From an uncultured Porphyromonadaceae bacterium (GTDB lineage Bacteria > Bacteroidota > Bacteroidia > Bacteroidales > Muribaculaceae), in NCBI GenBank assembly GCA_945873625.1, contig CAMCDS010000016.1, positions 1 to 48,428 of the forward strand: DNA of 48,428 bases. Direction: 5' to 3'. Under the pieces are notes generated by a model, which ran no database searches, was not told the DNA's origin, and worked only from the letters and a program-made list of their open reading frames with translations. How positions within the stretch are numbered: position 1 is the first letter of the stretch; the number at the start of each line of letters is the position of its first letter. Below are positions 43,499-48,428 of the stretch, one piece after another. The translations under genes were made by a program, and so were the position numbers.

Positions 43499-44015
43499 TT
43501 ACTTCACCACAATCTTCCTGCCTCCGCAGATGTAGATGCCGGGGGTGAGGGTTGCCGAGGTCGAGCGCGGCCTCGGTGCCTACATACACCTTATAGCGGC
43601 GTGCGCCGTCGTAGGTGAGTATCAGGCGGTCGTTGTGCGGGTCGGTGGTGATTCCCTCCACTCCGAGCATGCGTATGGCCTCCTTCAGTCCTTCGATGGC
43701 GTTGAACTTGCCGATTTCCACTTCGGCGATGGCCAGCGAGCCGTAGCACGACAGTATGTTGACACCGGCCTCGCGCAGACTTTCCGCGTCGTGGCCTTCG
43801 GCTATGGTGATGAATGCGAGTGATGCTGTGCGGGGAGCGGCAGCGGCGGGCGCGGCCAGTGAGCGCAACGCCCGCATGGGGCGCGACTGCGCGGCTGCCT
43901 GCTTCTGCTAAAGGTTGTGAAGCCTTATGTCGGCCAGGCTCCGGATGTCGAGCGTCTGCGCCGAAAGGCCGGCAGCCGCCGCAAGCGGGATAAGGATGAG
44001 ACTCAGAGGTTTCAT
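43499..44015 (-). pseudogene. Decayed secreted protein gene (S8-peptidase-like ends)
   Basis: ATG 44015 begins MKPLSLILIPLAAAAGLSAQ, a signal peptide, but the frame meets a TAG at 43908-43910 after 35 codons. The same frame then continues TASLAFITIAEGHDAESLRE, AGVNILSCYGSLAIAEVEIG and RMLGVE, resembling the pro-region of Bacteroidales subtilisin-like (S8) secreted peptidases. It jumps directly to a C-terminal segment NDRLILTYDGARRYKVYVG, and after a frameshift ends ATLTPGIYICGGRKIVVK with TAA. This is the sorting-like tail of secreted Bacteroidales proteins. A catalytic domain is absent. So there are three lesions: an amber codon, an internal deletion and a frameshift. The S8 assignment is tentative. 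Confidence 0.65.
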
Positions 44016-44271
44016 TTAGTAGACGGGTAGAGAATTAAGGTGATTGATTTCAAACAAAAAGTGGACGAAAATACGGCGACGGCTTTCCCCGCCTCGGATC
44101 TTTTATTAACTTCGCGAATCGTAGCAGTCTCCCTTTTCCTGACCCTCGCGATGGTCGCGGCTTCGGGATTCACATTTCAGGGCAAAAGACTCAGACAGGC
44201 GTTTCTGATGAGGTTTCGTGATTCGGACTTTCCGGGTCCGCAAAGCTCAAAAATTCATGCCGGAGTGTTTC
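44016..44271 (-). ncRNA. Long, apparently structured 5-prime leader of unknown class
   Basis: Between the promoter at 44278-44307 and ATG 44015 lie about 255 transcribed bases with several nested stems on the minus strand: GTGT-CGAA-ACAC at the very start, CGGAC/GTCCG, AGTCT...CCTGA pairing with TCAGG...AGACT, and inside it CGCGA/TCGCG with CCC/GGG. There is no coding potential of note. The density of compatible stems suggests a regulatory leader or small RNA. I cannot assign a known riboswitch class; an upstream cobalamin-like reading was considered and not accepted. Confidence 0.35.
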
Positions 44272-44277
44272 GACACG

Positions 44278-44307
44278 CAAAGTAATAAGACTTTTATTAA
44301 TTTCAAA
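44278..44307 (-). promoter_or_regulatory. Promoter of the structured leader
   Basis: TTTG (44304-44307, minus), a 19-base spacer and TACTTTG (44278-44284), which is TAnnTTTG with one spacer base missing. The region upstream (44,286-44,500) is strongly AT-rich. From 44,500 to 44,716 the composition switches abruptly to a pyrimidine-rich, G+C-rich stretch with no gene I can support. Confidence 0.45.
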
Positions 44308-44669
44308 ACGCTAAATCGGGTGAATATACCCAATTTATTATCATAGTTAATTTTGCCTGAGCAGATTATTGGCGTATCATGCAATTATTTTTATAAATAT
44401 GCATCAATTTTGAAGATTTGGGCTTAAAATACCCCTTTGCGCTGCAAGAACAAGGCATCGGGGATTGGTGCAAAAATTTTTTGTTAAAAATTCTTGATAG
44501 CCTCGCGCCTGCCCGACCCTCGGCCGCCCCTTGGGCGACCCACGCTACTGATGGCCTTGCCTTTCGCCCTGGCTCTTCCCTGCCTTCAGCTCCCTTTCCT
44601 TTCGGCCTCCTCTTCACCTCTCCTCCCGCCTTTGGGGGAAGGAGGGCGCGGCGCAGCAGTTTGTCTCAG

Positions 44670-44691
44670 GGTGCAGGCTTCAGCCTGCACC
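44670..44691 (-). terminator. Hairpin after btuG
   Basis: GGTGCAGGC (44670-44678) and GCCTGCACC (44683-44691) form a perfect 9-base stem with a 4-base loop, 26 bases after the btuG stop. No T-run follows on the minus strand, so it may be a weak or factor-assisted terminator. Confidence 0.45.
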
Positions 44692-44716
44692 GCGTCCGCC
44701 CTGTCTGCGGCGCCGC

Positions 44717-45868
44717 TCATTCGCCGAAGAAGGCGAAATGGGCCGGGATGTCGCCAGTGCGCACGCGCCACTGACGCACACCCTCGCGCGAGTAGCATAT
44801 CAGCCACCCGGGGTTCACATAATTGCCCGCATCGGTTACGAAAATCTCGCCCGTCAGCGGGTTGACCTTCACCCCGTAAGGAATCTTGATCTCGCGCTCC
44901 GTGCCGTCGGTGATGAAGTTGGCGCTCACCTGCTCCATGAGGCGCGTGTCGATGATGGCGTTGGTGATGGTGTTGCTCATCGTCTCGTAGCTCCACGACG
45001 TCGACACCACATAGATAGAGTCGCCGACTATGTCCATCGCGCTCACCGGCACGTCAAACACCTTCTCGATCTGCTCCGTCCGGGGGTTGAAGCATATCAG
45101 CTTCGAATGGTTGTCGAAATAGTCGCCGCGCGACGACACCCAGAGCCGCCCCTTCGAGTCGGGGCGAACGCGGAAGAGGTTGAGCGCCACCTCCACGCGC
45201 TTCTCCTCGACAAACGTCTCAAGGTCGATCACCGACAGCGTGTTCTCATAGTTGGGCACCATGTAGCCCCCCGAGTTGGCTACGTAAATCTTGCCGTCGA
45301 CGATGGCCAGCTCGTCGGGCTGGAAGCCGACGATGCAGCGGTCCACCACCTGCAGGGTAGCCGTGTCGACCTTTGCCACATACCCCTTCTGCGAATAGTC
45401 GGGGCGGATTTCGACGGGTCCGGCGTAGGAGGTAACGTAGGCGTAGGGGCCGTGGAAGGTGATGAAGCGGCAGTTGGGAATCTCGATCTGGCCGATGCGG
45501 CGCGTGGTGGCCGCGTCCATCACCTCTACCTTGTTCGAGCAGTTGACCACGGCGTAGAGGCGCGAGCCGTAGATCTTGAGGTCGTTGCCCACGTCGCCCA
45601 GCTCCTTGGGCACGTCGGGGTTGGCGTTGCCGTAGATGTTGCGCGTATAGACGCCGGTGGCGTAGTCGTATCGGTCGAGGGTCGACTTGTTGGAGCCCAT
45701 GTTGCCCTCGTTGAGGAGATAGAAGCCGCGGATGTCGGTGAGGGGGGCGTCGCCCGGGCCCACCTCCTCCTCTTCGGGAGGGAAGACGATGCTCTCCTGG
45801 CGGCAGGAGGGGAGGAGCGCAAGAATCAGCGCGGCCGCAAAATAATATGCTGACAGAGTCTTTTTCAT
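44717..45868 (-). CDS. btuG: BtuG-like surface vitamin B12-binding beta-propeller lipoprotein
   Basis: 383 residues. Lipobox LALLPSCRQESI (Cys22), followed by an acidic run EEEE (about 32-35), consistent with surface display. The mature protein is a YncE-like seven-bladed propeller: blades are visible as GFYLLNEGNMGSNKSTLDRY, LYAVVNCSNKVEVMDAAT, AYVTSYAGP, GKIYVANSGGY, GRLWVSSRGDYF and GEIFVTDAGNYVNPGW. BtuG proteins bind cobalamin extremely tightly and sit as a lid on BtuB in Bacteroides. The ATG overlaps the btuB stop (ATGA), and a cobalamin riboswitch controls the pair. btuFCD are not in the window. Confidence 0.87.
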   Translation of the reverse strand: MKKTLSAYYFAAALILALLPSCRQESIVFPPEEEEVGPGDAPLTDIRGFYLLNEGNMGSNKSTLDRYDYATGVYTRNIYGNANPDVPKELGDVGNDLKIYGSRLYAVVNCSNKVEVMDAATTRRIGQIEIPNCRFITFHGPYAYVTSYAGPVEIRPDYSQKGYVAKVDTATLQVVDRCIVGFQPDELAIVDGKIYVANSGGYMVPNYENTLSVIDLETFVEEKRVEVALNLFRVRPDSKGRLWVSSRGDYFDNHSKLICFNPRTEQIEKVFDVPVSAMDIVGDSIYVVSTSWSYETMSNTITNAIIDTRLMEQVSANFITDGTEREIKIPYGVKVNPLTGEIFVTDAGNYVNPGWLICYSREGVRQWRVRTGDIPAHFAFFGE

Positions 45869-47916
45869 AAATCGAACTGGAGGATGAGTTTGAAGTTTGT
45901 GCCGGGCATGGGGTAGTTGGAGATTACCTCATACTGCTGGTTGAAGAGATTGTTGATTTCGAGAGTGGCGCGCAGCGCGGAGGCTCCGAGGGGCTGGATG
46001 TAGGACACCGACAGGTCGTGGGTGTACCACGGCTGCTCGTAGTTGACAGGGATGTTGGAACTGTTGTGCCAGCGTTCGCCCACATAGATAAAGCTATAGT
46101 TGAGATTGAACCGCCACCAGTATACGCCCACCACGGCCGAGCCGCTGTGCTTCGGGATGTAGGCTATCTGTCCGCGGTAGGTGCCGGCCGCGTCCTTGTT
46201 GTCCGACGGGTCGGAATAGTCCATGGCGCGCTGGAAGGTATAGTTGACGCGTCCGTTGAGCGTGATTCCCTTCGGCAGGGTGAGGTCGGCGGATGCCGTG
46301 AAGTCGACGCCGAAGATGCGCACCTTTCCGATGTTCATCATCATCCAGCGGTATTGGCCTGTACCCTTCGGCACGGCGATAATCTTGTCGGAGATGCGGT
46401 TGTGGTATCCGTCGAGCGAGATGCGGAGCGAGGAGAGCACCGGCGAGGAGGGGCGGAAGTCGTAGACGGCGCCGATGTTGTATTGGCTCACGTATTCAGG
46501 TTTCAGGTCGGCATTGCCTATGTCGGTGTAGTATAGGTCGTTGAAGGTAGGCATGCGGAAGATGCGCTTGTAGAAGGCCCGCAGGTTGAACGCGTGATCT
46601 GCCCAGGGCTGCCATGAGATGAAGGCGGCCGGAGTGAACTCATGGAAACGCTTGCGGCGCGTGCCGAGCACCTCGTCACCGCTCACTATCTTCGACCTGT
46701 CGGACACGAACGTGCCCAGCAGACTGCCCTGCGCCTTTAGTCCGCGCCAGTGCCACGCCGTAGCTGCCGCCACGAGGAGCGTGTGGCGCTCCGGGAGCGA
46801 GAAGTTGACCATCGAGGCGCGGAGCGAGTTCCACTGCCAGTCGGCCGCCATCGAGACGTCCCAGCCCGGGAGAATCTCGAAGCGTGCCGCCGCCGAGACG
46901 TAGGCCTCGTTCTGACGGAAGCTGTTGTCGAGATACATCAGTGTGGTGTCGGGGTTGAGGTAGCGCATATAGTCGCGGGCGAACTTGGCGCTGGCCATCA
47001 GCTCCCAGCGGTCGCCGAGCCGCTTCTGCCAGTTGCCCTGCGCGAAGAAGTTGCGGTCCCACTGCCGCTGCGAGTTTTTCCAGACATTGTTGACGATGGC
47101 GCCCGGTATGCCCCTCTCGCTGTCGTAGTAGTAGAGCTTGGCGTGCCATCGGCCGCCGTCGAGGTGCCCGAAGAGGCCCGCCTCGGCGCGGAAGGCGCGT
47201 ATGTCGCCGTTGCGGCGCGTGGCCGTCGTGTCCCAGGCCACCGAGCCGTCGGGGAATATCTTGCGGTAGCGGAACTTATAGCGTCCTGTGGCATAAGTGT
47301 ATTCGGCGTTGGCCGAGAGGCTTACGCGGTCTGAAATCTTGTATTCGAAGCGTACTGAAGGGTTGGCGAGGCCGAAGCTGCCGGTGCGGAAAGTGAGGTT
47401 GAGGTTGTAGCGGCGCGAGGAGCGGAAGCGCGGATGGCGTGTGCGTAGATAGATTGTGCCCGCCGAGCCGAAATCCTTGGCCGACTGGAAAATCTCGCTC
47501 TTCTGGCCGTTGTAGAGCGAGATTTCCTCGATGTTGTCGAGCGAATACTTGCCGAGGTCGATCTGGCCGTTCTGCGCGTTGCCGAGCTGGATGCCGTCGT
47601 AGAATACGCCCAGATGGTTTGTGCCCATCGAGCGGATGTCGACGGTCTTCACGCCTCCGACGCCGCCATAGTCCTTGATCTGCACGCCCGAGAAATAGCG
47701 GATGGCATCGGCCACGTTGTGGGAGTTGAGCTGCTCGAGAGCCTTGCCGTCGAGGCGCTGGGCCGGAATCACCTCGTCGTCGGGGCGCGAGGAGCCGGTG
47801 AGGGTGAAGTCGGGGAGGGTGGTATATGCGGAGTCTGGCGTCTCCTTCGGGGCGGAGGCGCCGGCGCCAACCGCGCACGAGAGCGCAGCCATGCATATCA
47901 ACAACAGTCTGAGCAT
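45865..47916 (-). CDS. btuB: TonB-dependent vitamin B12 receptor
   Basis: 683 residues with a signal peptide (LRLLLICMAALSCAVGAGAS). Plug domain about 45-160: PAQRLDGKALEQLNSHNVAD, GVKTVDIRSMGTNHLGVFYD and GSAGTIYLRTRH. The 22-strand barrel ends NLFNQQYEVISNYPMPG and LILQFDL. There is no SusC-type carboxypeptidase domain, as expected for the BtuB type rather than a glycan importer. It imports cobalamin or cobinamide across the outer membrane using TonB energy. Function is supported by the riboswitch upstream and the btuG-like gene coupled downstream. Confidence 0.9.
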   Translation of the reverse strand: MLRLLLICMAALSCAVGAGASAPKETPDSAYTTLPDFTLTGSSRPDDEVIPAQRLDGKALEQLNSHNVADAIRYFSGVQIKDYGGVGGVKTVDIRSMGTNHLGVFYDGIQLGNAQNGQIDLGKYSLDNIEEISLYNGQKSEIFQSAKDFGSAGTIYLRTRHPRFRSSRRYNLNLTFRTGSFGLANPSVRFEYKISDRVSLSANAEYTYATGRYKFRYRKIFPDGSVAWDTTATRRNGDIRAFRAEAGLFGHLDGGRWHAKLYYYDSERGIPGAIVNNVWKNSQRQWDRNFFAQGNWQKRLGDRWELMASAKFARDYMRYLNPDTTLMYLDNSFRQNEAYVSAAARFEILPGWDVSMAADWQWNSLRASMVNFSLPERHTLLVAAATAWHWRGLKAQGSLLGTFVSDRSKIVSGDEVLGTRRKRFHEFTPAAFISWQPWADHAFNLRAFYKRIFRMPTFNDLYYTDIGNADLKPEYVSQYNIGAVYDFRPSSPVLSSLRISLDGYHNRISDKIIAVPKGTGQYRWMMMNIGKVRIFGVDFTASADLTLPKGITLNGRVNYTFQRAMDYSDPSDNKDAAGTYRGQIAYIPKHSGSAVVGVYWWRFNLNYSFIYVGERWHNSSNIPVNYEQPWYTHDLSVSYIQPLGASALRATLEINNLFNQQYEVISNYPMPGTNFKLILQFDL

Positions 47917-47961
47917 ACGAAGCCTGTGGTAACTTTTAGATCCGAAAGTCGCAAGGCAAGA

Positions 47962-48106
47962 GTCCGAGGCCGGTCTTCTGGCTTATCTCCCCTCCGGCGC
48001 CGCCTTCCCGGCCGTGCGGCCAGTGGCATTGTGAGGCGCGAAGCATCGGAGAATCACAGCAGCGGCTCTGTCGGGGATTCGCACCCCGTTCCCGATGCCA
48101 AGGCTC
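47962..48106 (-). promoter_or_regulatory. Cobalamin riboswitch controlling btuB-btuG
   Basis: The minus strand has all conserved blocks of the cobalamin riboswitch in order: GCATCGGGAACGGGGTGCGA with AATCCCCG, GCCGCTGCTGTGA, the B12 box GCCACTGG, GGGAAGGCG and the closing GATAAGCCAGAAGACCGGCC. It lies between the promoter (48117-48148) and ATG 47916. Binding of cobalamin to the RNA should repress btuB and btuG. The expression platform (47,917-47,961) has no obvious intrinsic terminator, so translational control of btuB is likelier; that is inference. Confidence 0.95.
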
Positions 48107-48116
48107 TTTTGCGCTG

Positions 48117-48148
48117 CAAAATTACTCATAAATTTGGTGGTAACCAAA
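48117..48148 (-). promoter_or_regulatory. Promoter of the riboswitch-btuB-btuG transcript
   Basis: TTTG (48145-48148, minus), a 20-base spacer and TAATTTTG (48117-48124), a full match. Transcription would begin near 48110, right at the start of the riboswitch. It overlaps the divergent tRNA promoter by 16 bases. Confidence 0.75.
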
Positions 48149-48164
48149 AATAGTATTAACTTTG
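48133..48164 (+). promoter_or_regulatory. Promoter of the tRNA-Arg gene
   Basis: TTTG (48133-48136), a 20-base spacer and TAACTTTG (48157-48164), both consensus. It is 55 bases upstream of the mature tRNA 5-prime end. Its upstream half lies inside the minus-strand btuB promoter. Confidence 0.75.
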
Positions 48165-48218
48165 CGCACTGAAAGCGGTCGTCCGGCTCATGACGGAGCT
48201 TTCGTCTGCATAAAAATC

Positions 48219-48292
48219 GGTCTGGTAGCTCAGCTGGATAGAGCAACAGCCTTCTAAGCTGTGGGTCCTGGGTTCGAATCCCAGCCGGATCA
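48219..48292 (+). tRNA. tRNA-Arg (anticodon TCT)
   Basis: A 74-base cloverleaf: acceptor GGTCTGG/CCGGATC (with two G-U pairs), D-arm GCTC/GAGC with AGCTGGATA loop, anticodon stem ACAGC/GCTGT with loop CTTCTAA (anticodon TCT), T-arm CTGGG-TTCGAAT-CCCAG and discriminator A. The 3-prime CCA is not encoded. It reads AGA (and possibly AGG) codons. Confidence 0.97.
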
Positions 48293-48299
48293 CACGAGG

Positions 48300-48330
48300 A
48301 AATCGCTGATAGAAATATCGGCGATTTTTT
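48300..48330 (+). terminator. Rho-independent terminator of the tRNA gene
   Basis: AAATCGCTGAT (48300-48310) pairs with ATCGGCGATTT (48317-48327), with one G-U pair and a 6-base loop, followed by TTT to 48330. It lies 8 bases beyond the mature tRNA. The remaining bases to 48428 hold nothing I recognise. Confidence 0.85.
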
Positions 48331-48428
48331 GCTACATAAAAACTTTTTTGAGAAATTCTTTGTTTTTATCCTAAAATCCGCAAGCAATCTCAATTGCAGT
48401 AAAGAGCTTGAACACTATGCATCATGAT

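Noticed and set aside
44040..44285. An 81-codon plus-strand frame over the structured leader
   Set aside because: It has no ribosome-binding site, no recognisable domain, and runs antisense to a promoter-led transcript. The stem-forming sequence explains its composition.
44430..44600. A second cobalamin-riboswitch-like element on the plus strand (GGCATCGGGGATTGGTGCAAA)
   Set aside because: Only the first block resembles the riboswitch. The GCCACTG box and the closing AGAAGACC block are absent, and no B12 gene follows on that strand.
47983..48393. A 136-codon minus-strand frame containing CDPAGIRTQDPQLRRLLLYP
   Set aside because: This is the well-known false frame antisense to a tRNA gene; here it runs across the tRNA-Arg and the riboswitch, both clearly supported.

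Overview
The window reads as a chromosomal segment of a gut Bacteroidales. The signs are a SusC/SusD-led glycan locus, TAnnTTTG-type -7 promoter boxes with TTTG about 19-20 bases upstream, many surface lipoproteins, a BtuB/BtuG pair and short C-terminal tails of the GIYI..G.RKVVV kind. The G+C-rich coding style suggests Muribaculaceae rather than classical Bacteroides; that family assignment is inference. Nearly all genes lie on the minus strand.

1-2,170: a terminator of an upstream gene, a small unknown gene and a secreted CotH-family protein, all on the plus strand. 2,173-23,402: one contiguous minus-strand polysaccharide utilisation locus of about 21 kb with a canonical promoter at its head. 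Order of transcription: SusC, SusD, a catalytically dead GH18-like lipoprotein, a LamG-type glycan-binding lipoprotein, an Endo-F1/H-like GH18 lipoprotein, a ROK sugar kinase, three GH92 alpha-mannosidases, an AmpG-like MFS carrier, a GH130 Man-GlcNAc phosphorylase and a fourth GH92. This is a complete route for high-mannose N-glycans. GH18 cuts the chitobiose core at the surface, SusCD imports the glycan, GH92 enzymes strip mannose, and the MFS carrier takes the residual Man-beta-1,4-GlcNAc into the cytoplasm. There GH130 would yield mannose-1-phosphate and GlcNAc.

23,403-30,700: remnant of a 7-alpha-hydroxysteroid-dehydrogenase-like SDR gene, a MATE exporter, an ATP-grasp enzyme overlapping a LegB-like nucleotide-sugar dehydratase, a lipocalin-like lipoprotein, a Wzi-family outer-membrane protein and a GlsB/OlsB-like N-acyltransferase. 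30,746-38,250: NUDIX hydrolase, an AT-rich island with a lipoprotein and a decayed DUF4143 ATPase end, guaA, a KefB-type antiporter and two GYF_2/dispanin-like membrane proteins. 38,272-44,300: glycosyltransferase 2, outer-membrane phospholipase A, an internally deleted SLC13-type permease beside a DcaP-like porin, panB, and a decayed secreted protein preceded by a long, apparently structured leader.

44,717-48,428: btuB and btuG (surface vitamin B12 capture) under a clear cobalamin riboswitch, whose promoter overlaps a divergent promoter for tRNA-Arg(TCT).

I found no clearly new named system. The most interesting points are the four GH92 paralogues with four different active-site motifs, the zinc-motif-less ROK kinase flanked by two strong hairpins, the GYF_2-dispanin pair, the LegB/ATP-grasp/MATE cluster, the structured leader near 44,100, and several decaying genes (SDR, DUF4143, SLC13, S8-like).
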